A stretch of DNA of 37,510 bases from CALCLY01 sp900552775 (GCA_937966555.1 CALCLY010000004.1:1-37510); one strand, 5' to 3'. Shown: positions 1 through 7,937, counted from the first letter of the stretch. Numbers and translations are program-made. The notes: generated from the sequence alone by a model not told the origin.

Positions 1-11
1 AATATCCGTAT

Positions 12-59
12 AAATAGAAAAAGCCCTTTGAGAAAAGGATTTCTCCTCTCTCAAAGGGC
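12..59 (-). terminator. Rho-independent terminator after the small membrane protein gene
   Basis: Positions 23-33 and 49-59 form a perfect 11-bp inverted repeat (arm GCCCTTTGAGA). On the minus strand the stem is followed directly by TTTTTCTATTT. It would end the transcript carrying the two minus-strand genes upstream. Confidence 0.85.
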
Positions 60-80
60 AAATTGAAAAAATAAAATTTC

Positions 81-266
81 TCACTTTTTCATCTTAGGAG
101 CAATAAGCAGCACCACTGTCACAAGAAAATATATACCATACAGTAACCAAGTAATTGTATTGTTCCAAGGGAAACTCTTTTCTGGATGATTCAATGCTAA
201 CACTATAAATACAATAGCTACAATCAACATTATCACACCGATAATCCTTGATATATTCTTTTTCAT
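81..266 (-). CDS. Small membrane protein of unknown function, two TM segments
   Basis: This is a predicted 61-residue protein that I do not recognise. It has a basic start (MKKNISR), a first hydrophobic helix at about residues 7-24, a short loop with Pro-Trp, a second helix at about 37-54, and ends in KMKK. The ATG at 266 is preferred; an in-frame GTG at 275 would add three residues. The ribosome binding site is weak, but the start lies only 12 nt after the stop of the methyltransferase gene, so translation is probably coupled. The region is visibly more AT-rich than lysS. The function cannot be inferred; it may be an accessory gene carried with its neighbour. Confidence 0.6.
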   Translation of the reverse strand: MKKNISRIIGVIMLIVAIVFIVLALNHPEKSFPWNNTITWLLYGIYFLVTVVLLIAPKMKK

Positions 267-278
267 GTAATGCACCGT

Positions 279-1112
279 CTAGTCAAACTGGAATTTATTT
301 ATTTTCATCTTCATCACATTATCTCCTATCCTTGCAAGTAAGCGATGAAAACTGCGAATATTGAAACTTTTCATATTATAATAGCCTAACATATATCCCT
401 TTGATGTTACTTTTATTTTATCCGACCAATTAAGCTCTTTAATTGTATTATTCACATAAAATAGACCTTCCACATCTTTAATCCCCATATTCTTCAATAT
501 CTTTGACATCATAAGTTTTAAACCTAGCTTACCTACGCTATCAAAAATTAGGCATCCTTTTTCATATCTTTTGGAAAGTTCTAGCACTAAACTTTTTACT
601 TCTTCTCTTTTAAAATAATGAAATACCCCTGCCGCAAAGAAAACAACTCCGTTTGAACCGTCTACTTCGTTCATCCATGAATAATCTTTTAAATCACATG
701 CAACATTTTTTTCTCTTTCATGATTTGATATCAGTTGGTTTCGAACATTTATGACATCAGGGAAGTCTACATTGACTATACTACAACTTCCATTATCGCA
801 AGCCTTACCAGTCTCATCTAATCCACAACCAAGATTGACAATTGTAGCCTTTGGATAAATCTTCAAGTATTCTTTTATTTCCCAAATGATATCTAACTGA
901 CGCATTGCAGCTTCAAGTGCTCCAAACTCATATAAAAATGAGTTATTCTTTTTTTCCAATTCCAAAAAATCATAGTCTAACCTATCACATAATTTTTTGG
1001 CATAAATGTCAGTATAAAGAGCAGAAAATTTTTCAGAACACATTTTTCTACCATATAGAGGTATAATCAGTGTTTCCTGAACGGTATTCTTTTCTATTTT
1101 TATTTTTTCCAC
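279..1112 (-). CDS. Class I SAM-dependent methyltransferase, leucine carboxyl methyltransferase (LCM/TcmP)-like
   Basis: The product is a predicted SAM-binding methyltransferase. The SAM motif I appears as ATIVNLGCGLDETG near residue 90, followed by an acidic strand end (VNVDFPDV). The N-terminal ETLIIPLYGRK pattern is typical of LCM/TcmP-type O-methyltransferases. I choose the GTG at 1112 because AGGAGGT (1121-1127) sits 9 nt upstream and family members begin at about this point. An in-frame ATG at 1190 would add 26 residues with no family resemblance and overlaps a terminator-like hairpin. Base composition is clearly AT-rich compared with lysS, suggesting recent acquisition. The substrate is unknown; it could be a small molecule or a peptide or protein carboxyl group. 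Confidence 0.8.
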   Translation of the reverse strand: MEKIKIEKNTVQETLIIPLYGRKMCSEKFSALYTDIYAKKLCDRLDYDFLELEKKNNSFLYEFGALEAAMRQLDIIWEIKEYLKIYPKATIVNLGCGLDETGKACDNGSCSIVNVDFPDVINVRNQLISNHEREKNVACDLKDYSWMNEVDGSNGVVFFAAGVFHYFKREEVKSLVLELSKRYEKGCLIFDSVGKLGLKLMMSKILKNMGIKDVEGLFYVNNTIKELNWSDKIKVTSKGYMLGYYNMKSFNIRSFHRLLARIGDNVMKMKINKFQFD

Positions 1113-1158
1113 TTCAATGAACCTCCTGAAAATCTCGATTTGTATTTCTGTTTGTTTT

Positions 1159-1189
1159 AAAAATGGGCAATCCCGATTGAGACTGCCCA
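1159..1189 (-). terminator. Hairpin with U-run between lysS and the methyltransferase
   Basis: Arms TGGGCA (1164-1169) and TGCCCA (1184-1189) pair perfectly around a 14-nt loop. On the minus strand the stem is followed by TTTTT (1159-1163). It probably stops read-through from lysS, or marks the edge of the inserted segment. The stem is short, so strength is uncertain. Confidence 0.5.
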
Positions 1190-1338
1190 CTCTTTGTACT
1201 AATTATGCGATTTTTTCTTGCTTGCACCGATTTCTGCATCAATTGATGTAAGTTTGATGTAAATCGCTGTTTTTTTAGTTTTTTATCAAATGAAGTACGT
1301 CCCGTCTATTCGGTAAAACGGTACATCTTTACATCATC

Positions 1339-3273
1339 TTAATAGAGCTTTGCACCTGCCGGAATGTGAGGATCCACCATCAGCAAATGCAACTTTTCTT
1401 CGCCTTCTTCTTCATGAATAGCACTGAGGAGCATGCCGCAGGAATTAATGCCCATCATAGCTCTCGGCGGAAGATTTACGATAGCGATAAGAGTCTTTCC
1501 AACCAGTTCTTCAGGCTCATAAAAGCTATGAATACCGCTTAATATTGTGCGGTCCGTGCCGGTTCCGTCATCAAGAGTGAAGCGCAGAAGTTTCTTTGAC
1601 TTCGGAACAGCTTCACACGCTTTAACTTTAACGGCTCTGAAGTCCGATTTGCTGAACGTTTCAAAATCAACCTGTTCTTCAAAAAGCGGCTCTATAACAA
1701 CTTTTGAAAAGTCTATAACTTCTTCTTTTTCCGGCTTCTCTGAAGATTTTGCTTTTTCGCCCTTAGAGTCGGAAGCGCCGATTGTCTTAAGCGTGGGGAA
1801 AAGGAGCACATCGCGTATGGCTGCCGAGTCCGTAAGCAGCATGCACATACGGTCTATTCCGAAACCTATGCCGCCCGTGGGAGGCATACCGATTTCAAGC
1901 GCGTTCATAAAGTCTTCGTCCGTGGTGTTAGCTTCATCGTTGCCCTGAGCAAGCTGTTCTTCCTGAGCCTTGAAACGCTCTCTCTGGTCAATAGGGTCGT
2001 TAAGCTCGGAATAAGCGTTTGCCATTTCCCAGCCGTTCATAAAGAACTCGAATCTCTCAACATAGTCGGGATTATCGGGTTTTTTCTTTGTAAGCGGCGA
2101 AATCTCTATGGGGTGATCCATTACGAACACAGGCTGAATGAGGTGTTCCTCAACAAATTCTTCAAAGAACAGATTCAGAATTTCGCCTTTGCTGTGTCTT
2201 TCCTCGTATACAACGTGATGTTCGTCCGCTGCGCGGCGCGCTTCTTCAAGCGTTTTGATTTCGTTCCAGTCAACGCCCGAGTATTTTTTAACAGCGTCAA
2301 CCATCGTTATGCGCTCAAACGGCTTGCCCAGATCCATTTCCGTGCCGCCGTATGTTATTTTGGTGGTACCCAAAACCTCTTGCGCAACGTGGCGGTAGAG
2401 ATTTTCCGTAAGATCCATCATGCCGTGATAATCCGTATATGCCTGATAAAGCTCCATCAAAGTAAACTCAGGATTATGGCGTGTGTCAAGTCCTTCATTT
2501 CTGAAAACTCTGCCGATTTCATAAACCCTGTCAAGTCCGCCGACAATAAGGCGTTTTAAGTAAAGCTCGAGAGAAATGCGAAGCTTTAAATCCTCACCGA
2601 GCGCATTGAAATGCGTTTCGAAAGGACGCGCCGCAGCGCCACCCGCATTGGCAACGAGCATCGGAGTTTCAACCTCCAAAAAGTTTTGCGCATTCAAATA
2701 GTTTCTTATGGAAGAAATGATTCTCGAGCGCTTTACGAAAACGTCTTTAACGTCTCTGTTCATAATCAAATCGATATAACGCTGTCTGTAGCGCATATCC
2801 GTGTTTGTCATACCGTGGAATTTTTCCGGAAGCGGTCTGAGCGATTTTGAAAGGAGCGTAACCTTGTCCGCACGCACCGAAACCTCGCCTGCCTGAGTTT
2901 TGAAAACTTCGCCTTCGGCACCTACGATATCGCCGATATCGTACTTTTTGAATATTGAGTATTCATCGTCTCCGAGCAAATCTCTCTTTACAAAAAGCTG
3001 AATCTGTCCGTCAAAATCCTGAACATGCACAAACGCAACCTTACCCATGCCGCGCTTGGACATAATACGTCCGGCAACGGAAACGCGTTTTCCCTCAAGT
3101 TCTTCAAAGTTATCTTTAATTTCCGCCGATGTATGCGTCTGGTTGTATTTTGTTATTTCAAAAGGATTTCTGCCGTTTTGTACGAGTTCGGCAAGCTTTT
3201 CCCTTCTGATTTTCAATATTTCATTCATGTTTTCCGCACCGTTTGCCTGAGGCGCGGGCTTGTTTCCAGCCAT
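1339..3273 (-). CDS. lysS: Lysyl-tRNA synthetase (class II) fused to a C-terminal EMAPII/MetG-C-like tRNA-binding domain
   Basis: Charges tRNA-Lys with lysine. Reading along the 644-residue protein: a short Ala/Asn-rich start, an OB-fold anticodon domain (about 60-140, RVSVAGRIMSKRGMGKVAF), and a class II catalytic core (about 165-505). The core has motif 1 (FLEVETPML), motif 2 (FRNEGLDTRHNPEFT) and motif 3 (GIGFGIDRMCML). A charged linker follows, then an extra domain of about 105 residues (DFRAVKVKACEAVPKSKKLL, LSGIHSFYEPEELVGK, MMGINSCGMLLSA). That last part is the pattern of the MetRS C-terminal/Trbp111 tRNA-binding fold. Ordinary bacterial LysRS is about 490-510 residues. ATG at 3273 is chosen because GGGAG lies 9 nt upstream; a TTG at 3282 is too close to it. 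Confidence 0.95.
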   Translation of the reverse strand: MAGNKPAPQANGAENMNEILKIRREKLAELVQNGRNPFEITKYNQTHTSAEIKDNFEELEGKRVSVAGRIMSKRGMGKVAFVHVQDFDGQIQLFVKRDLLGDDEYSIFKKYDIGDIVGAEGEVFKTQAGEVSVRADKVTLLSKSLRPLPEKFHGMTNTDMRYRQRYIDLIMNRDVKDVFVKRSRIISSIRNYLNAQNFLEVETPMLVANAGGAAARPFETHFNALGEDLKLRISLELYLKRLIVGGLDRVYEIGRVFRNEGLDTRHNPEFTLMELYQAYTDYHGMMDLTENLYRHVAQEVLGTTKITYGGTEMDLGKPFERITMVDAVKKYSGVDWNEIKTLEEARRAADEHHVVYEERHSKGEILNLFFEEFVEEHLIQPVFVMDHPIEISPLTKKKPDNPDYVERFEFFMNGWEMANAYSELNDPIDQRERFKAQEEQLAQGNDEANTTDEDFMNALEIGMPPTGGIGFGIDRMCMLLTDSAAIRDVLLFPTLKTIGASDSKGEKAKSSEKPEKEEVIDFSKVVIEPLFEEQVDFETFSKSDFRAVKVKACEAVPKSKKLLRFTLDDGTGTDRTILSGIHSFYEPEELVGKTLIAIVNLPPRAMMGINSCGMLLSAIHEEEGEEKLHLLMVDPHIPAGAKLY

Positions 3274-3312
3274 TTGGTTCAACTCCCGATTCTATAGATA
3301 TTTATAATGTAT

Positions 3313-3341
3313 ATAATATCATAAAAGGGCAAATTTGTCAA
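3313..3341 (-). promoter_or_regulatory. SigA-type promoter of lysS
   Basis: On the minus strand there is TTGACA (3336-3341), a 17-nt spacer and TATTAT (3313-3318), about 40 nt upstream of the lysS start. Confidence 0.8.
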
Positions 3342-3421
3342 TCACTTTGCAAAATATCTGCTTTTTGCGGCTCTTTAAGAGCGGCTTTGACGAAAATTTA
3401 TTTATTTTTTGATAAAATCTA

Positions 3422-3451
3422 TTGAAATTACAGTGGTAAATGTGGTAAAAT
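3422..3451 (+). promoter_or_regulatory. Probable promoter of the SLH protein gene
   Basis: TTGAAA (3422-3427), an 18-nt spacer and TAAAAT (3446-3451) lie 36 nt before the GTG start. It diverges from the lysS promoter. Confidence 0.55.
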
Positions 3452-3487
3452 AATATCGAAATATTGAAATTCAAAGAGGTGTTTGAT

Positions 3488-5239
3488 GTGAAAAAAGCAA
3501 AACTCAGACTTTTATCCCTGGCGCTTACTGCAGCCGTCTTGTTTTCATGCGGCATAACGGCTTATGCGGAAACACTGCGCGGAATGTGCGAAAAGCTTCA
3601 CCTGCCGAAAACGTATGATATAAGCGTGCCTGCCGATATTGAAGTACGCAAATCATCCGATTCGGAGTATTCGGACGGGCCCATAATCGTAAAAACCAGA
3701 ACCGAATCGTCACTCCCGACGTTTGACTTTAAGGCATATGTCGATATGTCTGTGGTCAGAACCAAATTCAAAAAAATAGTAACCCTTGCAAGGCTTGCGG
3801 CCGCAGGCGACGCGGGAATTCTTTCGGAAATAGACGCGGCTCCCGTGCGCGGCGGTTTCACGGTTTCCGTGCAGTATCCGGCAACCATCACTCTGCCCGA
3901 CTCCGTTACAACCGGCAGCGCCATGGCAGGCTTTAATACCGAAGCCTCCGTGCTTTACAAAGAAGTTTCCAGAAGTAATTCAAAAGGCGCAAACTGGAAC
4001 ACGCTTTCAATTGAAATCGTGGTGAAGGACCCTGCCGGCACAAACGACTATATAGCTCTCAAGGATCTTGAGGACAACCTCGAGACATATCTTTGCGACC
4101 TTACTCTTTCATGCAATGACGTTACGGTCAGCAAATTCGGAACATACAAATTCTTCGGTGATTTTAAAGGAACAACCACGCTCGGTGCGGATGACGCAGG
4201 CGAAAATGCAATTTCCGAAATAAAATATAATTCCGTTCAGATGGGCAACGGTCATGACACGGAAAACGGACTCAGCGCAACGGTTTCCGCAGTGAAGAAA
4301 ACAAGCTCCTCCGGAAGCTCTTCGGGCGGCACGGTTGTCGGTCCCTCAAAAAAAGATATAACGCTTGCTTTTGACGTTGCCGGCTCCACAACCGTGATAG
4401 AACCCATAACCTCCGAAAACGGCAAAATCACACTGGACCTCAGCACAATAAGTTCCCCGGCAAAAGAAGGCTATGTTTTTGACGGCTGGTATTATGACAA
4501 GGAGTGCACGAAAAAAGCCGACGGCACAATCGAAGTTACAAAAGACACGGTGCTTTACGCCAAATGGAAAAACGCCGTAACCCCTTCGGAATTTACAACG
4601 GAGCACAAAGCGTATATCACAGGTTATCCGGACGGAACCGTACGACCCTCAAATGAAATTACAAGAGAAGAAATTGCGGCAATACTCTTCAGGCTTCTCA
4701 ATGATGAAAAACGCAAGGAAATCTACTCGGAAGAAAACAGCTTTTCGGACATGGAAAATGACAGATGGTCCTCTGTGGCTGTTTCCACAATGGTTCGCGG
4801 CGGATATATAAAAGGCTATGAAGACGGAACTTTCAGACCTTCAAATCCCATAACACGCGCTGAGCTTGCAACAATTATTTCAAAATTTGTAAACCCCGAA
4901 ACAAATAATTCTTACGATTTCCGCGACACGGACGGTCACTGGGCAGAGCTTTATATCGGCGCTGCCGTAAATTCCGGTCTGCTCTCGGGCTATGAAGACG
5001 GAACTTTCAGACCCGACAACCGTATCACAAGAGCGGAAGCCGTAACGATTATTAACAGAATGCTTGTCCGTGCCGTTGACAAGGACGGTATCTTAAATGA
5101 CTGCAAACAGTTCCCCGACAACACCGTCTCGGGCTGGTATTATTACGCAATCCTTGAAGCGGCAAATACTCATAAATATGAGCGTGCGGCAGGCGAAATA
5201 AACGAAACATGGACTGAACTTGCAAAGGCTGCAAATTAA
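3488..5239 (+). CDS. Secreted surface protein with Flg_new repeat and SLH domains
   Basis: This is a predicted 583-residue exported cell-surface protein. The signal peptide covers about residues 1-28 (KKAKLRLLSLALTAAVLF, then AYA before the likely cut). Next come an unrecognised extracellular region (about 30-270), a Ser/Gly linker (SSSGSSSGG), and one Flg_new/InlB-like repeat (about 300-365; GYVFDGWYYDKEC, VLYAKWKN). Three SLH motifs follow (ITGYPDGTVRPSNEITREE, IKGYEDGTFRPSNPITRAE, LSGYEDGTFRPDNRITRAE) with a degenerate fourth. SLH domains usually bind pyruvylated secondary cell-wall polymer. GTG at 3488 is chosen because AAAGAGG lies 8 nt upstream and the signal peptide starts there; the longer frame from 3464 lacks a site. 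The ligand and role are unknown. Confidence 0.9.
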   Translation: MKKAKLRLLSLALTAAVLFSCGITAYAETLRGMCEKLHLPKTYDISVPADIEVRKSSDSEYSDGPIIVKTRTESSLPTFDFKAYVDMSVVRTKFKKIVTLARLAAAGDAGILSEIDAAPVRGGFTVSVQYPATITLPDSVTTGSAMAGFNTEASVLYKEVSRSNSKGANWNTLSIEIVVKDPAGTNDYIALKDLEDNLETYLCDLTLSCNDVTVSKFGTYKFFGDFKGTTTLGADDAGENAISEIKYNSVQMGNGHDTENGLSATVSAVKKTSSSGSSSGGTVVGPSKKDITLAFDVAGSTTVIEPITSENGKITLDLSTISSPAKEGYVFDGWYYDKECTKKADGTIEVTKDTVLYAKWKNAVTPSEFTTEHKAYITGYPDGTVRPSNEITREEIAAILFRLLNDEKRKEIYSEENSFSDMENDRWSSVAVSTMVRGGYIKGYEDGTFRPSNPITRAELATIISKFVNPETNNSYDFRDTDGHWAELYIGAAVNSGLLSGYEDGTFRPDNRITRAEAVTIINRMLVRAVDKDGILNDCKQFPDNTVSGWYYYAILEAANTHKYERAAGEINETWTELAKAAN

Positions 5240-5262
5240 AATTTTTAAATAAAAGCCTCAGG

Positions 5263-5304
5263 GGGTGTATCGAAACGGTTTCGTTTTGATACACCCTTTT
5301 CTTT
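5263..5304 (+). terminator. Rho-independent terminator of the SLH protein gene
   Basis: Arms GGGTGTATC (5263-5271) and GATACACCC (5288-5296) pair perfectly, with inner GAAAC/GTTTC-type pairing, and are followed by TTTTCTTT. Confidence 0.9.
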
Positions 5305-5330
5305 AACTTTACATATTACAGGAGACTTAA

Positions 5331-5400
5331 ATGATTGGATTAGGTACATTACCGGTATAATAGCCGGCGGTGCTTATTGCAATAGCTGCGGCATATCTGC
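5331..5400 (+). pseudogene. Remnant of the start of a DUF554-type membrane protein gene
   Basis: An AGGAG site at 5320-5324 precedes an ATG at 5331 that reads MIGLGTLPV and then stops at 5358-5360. In another frame from 5354 the DNA reads GIIAGG. Together these match the conserved N-terminus of DUF554 (YqgA-like) membrane proteins, roughly MIGLGT-IIN-x-IIAGG, broken by small deletions. The rest of the gene is missing, and hsp20 follows in the opposite orientation. The match is short, so the identification is from pattern memory only. Confidence 0.4.
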
Positions 5401-5438
5401 CGTGGTTTTAATCCAACGAATATTCTTTACGCGAAGAC

Positions 5439-5472
5439 AAAAAACGACTCGCCGCCGCATCATGCGGCAACG
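5439..5472 (-). terminator. Terminator of hsp20
   Basis: On the minus strand CGTTGCCGC (5464-5472) pairs with GCGGCGGCG (5450-5458), a 9-bp stem with two G-U pairs and a 5-nt loop. TTTTTT (5439-5444) follows about five bases later. It lies 20 nt beyond the hsp20 stop. Confidence 0.6.
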
Positions 5473-5491
5473 GGCCGTTCTTTAAATAATA

Positions 5492-5920
5492 TTAATCTAT
5501 ATTAATTTTTCTTGATGAATCAAGTTTTTTCTGATTCTTCTTCGGCAGAACAACGGTCAGCACACCGGATGTATATTTTGCTTTTACATCTTCGGGAGCA
5601 ACATCACCTACATAAAAACTCCTTGTGCAAACGCCTGTGTAACGTTCTTTTCTTAAAACCTTGCCTTTCTTGTCTTCCTCGTTTTTGTCGAGACCCTTTT
5701 CGGCGCTGATTGTGAGATAACCGTCTTTCACATCAAGATTAATCTCGTCTTTCTTAAATCCCGGCAGGTCAACAACGATTTCATACGTATCATCTTTTTC
5801 GTGAATATCGGTCTTCATCAAATTTCTTCCGTGCTTTCCGTACAGCGGATTGTGCGCTCCGAAGAAACCTCCGTCAAAGAAATCATCAAACATATTTTCT
5901 CCAAAAATACTTGGTAACAT
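5492..5920 (-). CDS. Hsp20/alpha-crystallin family small heat-shock protein
   Basis: This is an ATP-independent holdase chaperone that binds unfolding proteins as large oligomers in the cytoplasm. The 142 residues show a Phe/Gly-rich N-terminal arm (MFDDFFDGGFFG) and an alpha-crystallin domain at about 38-130. The domain has the family signatures YEIVVDLPGFKKDEI, LTISAEK, ERYTGVCTRSFYVG and the closing SGVLTVVLPK. Length and layout are normal for Clostridia. GGAGG lies 8 nt before the ATG. It diverges from the PucR-like regulator, and the shared spacer holds two related inverted repeats. No CIRCE element was seen upstream, so control by HrcA is not indicated. Confidence 0.93.
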   Translation of the reverse strand: MLPSIFGENMFDDFFDGGFFGAHNPLYGKHGRNLMKTDIHEKDDTYEIVVDLPGFKKDEINLDVKDGYLTISAEKGLDKNEEDKKGKVLRKERYTGVCTRSFYVGDVAPEDVKAKYTSGVLTVVLPKKNQKKLDSSRKINID

Positions 5921-5965
5921 AAGTCATTCCTCCATTTATTATATAATATTTTTTATATAAATCTT

Positions 5966-5981
5966 GTGCTGCGCTCAGCAC
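5966..5981. repeat. Inverted repeat GTGCTG-N4-CAGCAC upstream of hsp20
   Basis: A perfect 6-bp dyad lies in the hsp20 upstream region about 45 nt before its ATG. The half-sites GTGCTG/CAGCAC are the same as the core of the larger palindrome at 6115-6141. This suggests one regulator may touch both sites, although the centre spacing differs (4 versus 1 nt). Confidence 0.4.
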
Positions 5982-6060
5982 GCATCACAGGATATTTGCT
6001 GTTTGATATCTATTATTTATTTACCCATCGGTCTCACTCTCTTTCCTATCTTTTAATTAT

Positions 6061-6088
6061 ATTATACAACTTTTTATTGAAAAAACAA
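6061..6088 (-). promoter_or_regulatory. Possible hsp20 promoter
   Basis: On the minus strand: TTGTTT (6083-6088), a 16-nt spacer and TATAAT (6061-6066). It overlaps the divergent promoter on the plus strand and would give a 5' UTR of about 130 nt that includes the 5966-5981 dyad. Confidence 0.35.
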
Positions 6089-6105
6089 TAATCTTGTGGT
6101 ACAAT
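6077..6105 (+). promoter_or_regulatory. Promoter of the PucR-like regulator gene
   Basis: TTGAAA (6077-6082), a 17-nt spacer and TACAAT (6100-6105). The predicted start of transcription is near 6112, just before the 27-bp palindrome. Confidence 0.7.
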
Positions 6106-6114
6106 AAATATGTG

Positions 6115-6141
6115 TTGTATTGTGCTGTCAGCACAATACAA
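6115..6141. promoter_or_regulatory. 27-bp perfect palindrome, putative operator or 5' UTR hairpin
   Basis: Two 13-nt arms (TTGTATTGTGCTG and its exact complement) flank a single central T. It sits at about +3 to +29 of the regulator transcript and ends 24 nt before the ATG. A DNA operator for autoregulation is the simplest reading; an RNA hairpin that limits translation is the alternative. Confidence 0.65.
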
Positions 6142-6165
6142 AAAACCAAAGAAGGAGTGTTGCCG

Positions 6166-7386
6166 ATGAACGAACCTAATTTAGAAAACTGCAGCATTCA
6201 AACACTTATAAAAGAGTTTTTTGAACAGGATGATATAAAAAAACTTGCCGAATACACGGGAATTTTGCTTGACTGTCCGCTTCTGATAATAGACGAAACA
6301 TTTCATGTTGCCGCACATTTCAGCCCGCCGGACTTTTCCGACAAGCTTTTCGATGATGCGGTTTCCTGCGGTATGATTACATATGAAATCGGTGCAATAA
6401 TAAGCAAAAACGCTGCCCTTTGCACCGGGGAACCCGAATATATTAAATTGGATGAAAGTATCTATAAAAGACGTTTTGCACCGCTTAGCAGCACAGGTGT
6501 ACGGCTCGGATATTTAATCTGCGTTGATACAGACGGGCATTTACAGAAAATTCCGCAGGATATTTGGAAAAAAATCGAAATAATTCTTTCCAAACAGTTA
6601 TTTATCGAAACGAGCAGACAGGACAAACCTTTTGAAACAACCGAAGAAATACTTATGCATTTGCTCGGCGGCGGTTTTCCGTCCGAACCGTATTTTCGGC
6701 TTCAAACGGCAAATACATATTTGGCAGACTTCAAGCCGGCAGCATTCGCCCTTATTGACCTTACTGCCTACAACAGCGAATATGCGCAAAAGCGGCATAT
6801 TCACGAGGAAATAAAGCGGCATTTTGCCGATTCGCACGATTTTGTGTATAACGGCAATGTGTTTGTTTTTCTGCACAGCATGCATGATATAAATATATTT
6901 GCCGACATTGCAAGTGAATTTGGATTAAAAGTGATTATATCCGAACCGATAAAAAGCTTGTTTGAACTGCCAAAGCTTTATCGCACCGCACACGAAGCAC
7001 TTGAAATGCTTCTTGAGGCCGACACAGGGAACACGTGCGTATCTGTTGCAAGCTTGAGAACACCGCTGATGCTTAAAAATTTATTGCATAGAAAAGACCT
7101 TATCCCGCCGAAACTTATAAGCCTTGCCGAGCACGATAAGGCAAAAGACACAATGTACTCGGAAACGCTTTATTACTATCTTATAAACAACCGTTCGCTT
7201 AAGAAAACCTGCGACGCACTGTTCACACACCGCAATACGGTCTTGTATAGAATCCGCAGAATACAGGAGGATTTTTTAATTCCGCTTGACGATACATCAA
7301 TGCACACGGAACTATTGCTCGGCACCGCGCTATTGCTGTTTGAAAGCAAGGGCGTTGCTTTCTTTGCGAACATTAAGAATAATTGA
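6166..7386 (+). CDS. PucR/CdaR-type transcriptional regulator with C-terminal helix-turn-helix
   Basis: This is a predicted 406-residue DNA-binding regulator. The N-terminal half (about 20-170) resembles a PAS/GAF-like sensor (PLLIIDETFHVAAHF, GVRLGYLICVDTDG). A middle region follows that looks like the degenerate GGDEF-type segment of this family. The C-terminal HTH of PucR/CdaR proteins is clear (NNRSLKKTCDALFTHRNTVL, YRIRRIQE). ATG at 6166 is chosen because AAGGAG sits 8 nt upstream; an upstream in-frame ATG at 6094 would begin inside the promoter. It is followed after 17 nt by the DUF1003 gene, probably co-transcribed. The effector is unknown; nearby genes suggest a stress or membrane role rather than purine or sugar-acid use. 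Confidence 0.8.
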   Translation: MNEPNLENCSIQTLIKEFFEQDDIKKLAEYTGILLDCPLLIIDETFHVAAHFSPPDFSDKLFDDAVSCGMITYEIGAIISKNAALCTGEPEYIKLDESIYKRRFAPLSSTGVRLGYLICVDTDGHLQKIPQDIWKKIEIILSKQLFIETSRQDKPFETTEEILMHLLGGGFPSEPYFRLQTANTYLADFKPAAFALIDLTAYNSEYAQKRHIHEEIKRHFADSHDFVYNGNVFVFLHSMHDINIFADIASEFGLKVIISEPIKSLFELPKLYRTAHEALEMLLEADTGNTCVSVASLRTPLMLKNLLHRKDLIPPKLISLAEHDKAKDTMYSETLYYYLINNRSLKKTCDALFTHRNTVLYRIRRIQEDFLIPLDDTSMHTELLLGTALLLFESKGVAFFANIKNN

Positions 7387-7403
7387 AAAGGGAATGATTT
7401 ATT

Positions 7404-7919
7404 ATGAAAGAAAATAGAAAACTGTTAAAAGAAGTGGTGAAGGACATTCGCCGCGATATGAGCGATGAAGAAATTTTGAATCTGTTGGCTGACAGCAAAA
7501 TCTCGGTCAGCCCGGAAAAAGAAAAATACACTCTCGGGCAGCGTGCCGCCGATAAAATCGCTAAATTTGCCGGAAGCTGGGCGTTTATATTTTCGTTTAC
7601 GGGCGTTTTAATACTGTGGATGGTTGTAAATGCCGCGCTTGCCGCAAAAGCATTTGACCCGTACCCGTTTATACTGCTTAACTTGGTTTTGTCCTGTGTG
7701 GCTGCAATTCAGGCACCGCTTATTATGATGAGCCAGAACAGACAGGAAGAAAAAGACCGTCAGCGTGCCGAAAACGATTATAAGGTCAACCTTAAAACCG
7801 AAATTATGATAGAAGATATTTTTGATAAGGTTACTGCGATTTTGAAAAAGCAATCAGAAATTGAAAAACAGCTTGCCAATATGCGAAATGAAAATAATAC
7901 AGAGCAGACAAAAAAGTAG
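7404..7919 (+). CDS. DUF1003 family membrane protein
   Basis: This is a predicted 171-residue inner-membrane protein of unknown function. A charged cytoplasmic start (1-40) leads into the conserved LGQRAADKIAKFAGSWAF stretch and two membrane helices (about 55-75 and 82-102). The family signature LSCVAAIQAPLIMMSQNRQ, the basic DRQRAENDYKVNLK segment and a C-terminal coiled coil (about 125-165) follow. All are typical of DUF1003. AAGGGA precedes the ATG by about 10 nt. It lies directly behind the PucR-like gene, so the two are probably one operon. No convincing terminator follows apart from the inverted repeat and element A. Confidence 0.88.
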   Translation: MKENRKLLKEVVKDIRRDMSDEEILNLLADSKISVSPEKEKYTLGQRAADKIAKFAGSWAFIFSFTGVLILWMVVNAALAAKAFDPYPFILLNLVLSCVAAIQAPLIMMSQNRQEEKDRQRAENDYKVNLKTEIMIEDIFDKVTAILKKQSEIEKQLANMRNENNTEQTKK

Positions 7920-7937
7920 TTCTTTGCCATCGCGCGC

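Noticed and set aside
1191..1338. Possible C-terminal fragment of a gene on the minus strand (about 30 codons)
   Set aside because: It is too short and lacks any family pattern; no start or upstream part is present.
5492..6105. CIRCE (HrcA) operator in front of hsp20
   Set aside because: The dyad at 5966-5981 (GTGCTG/CAGCAC) does not match the TTAGCACTC-N9-GAGTGCTAA consensus.
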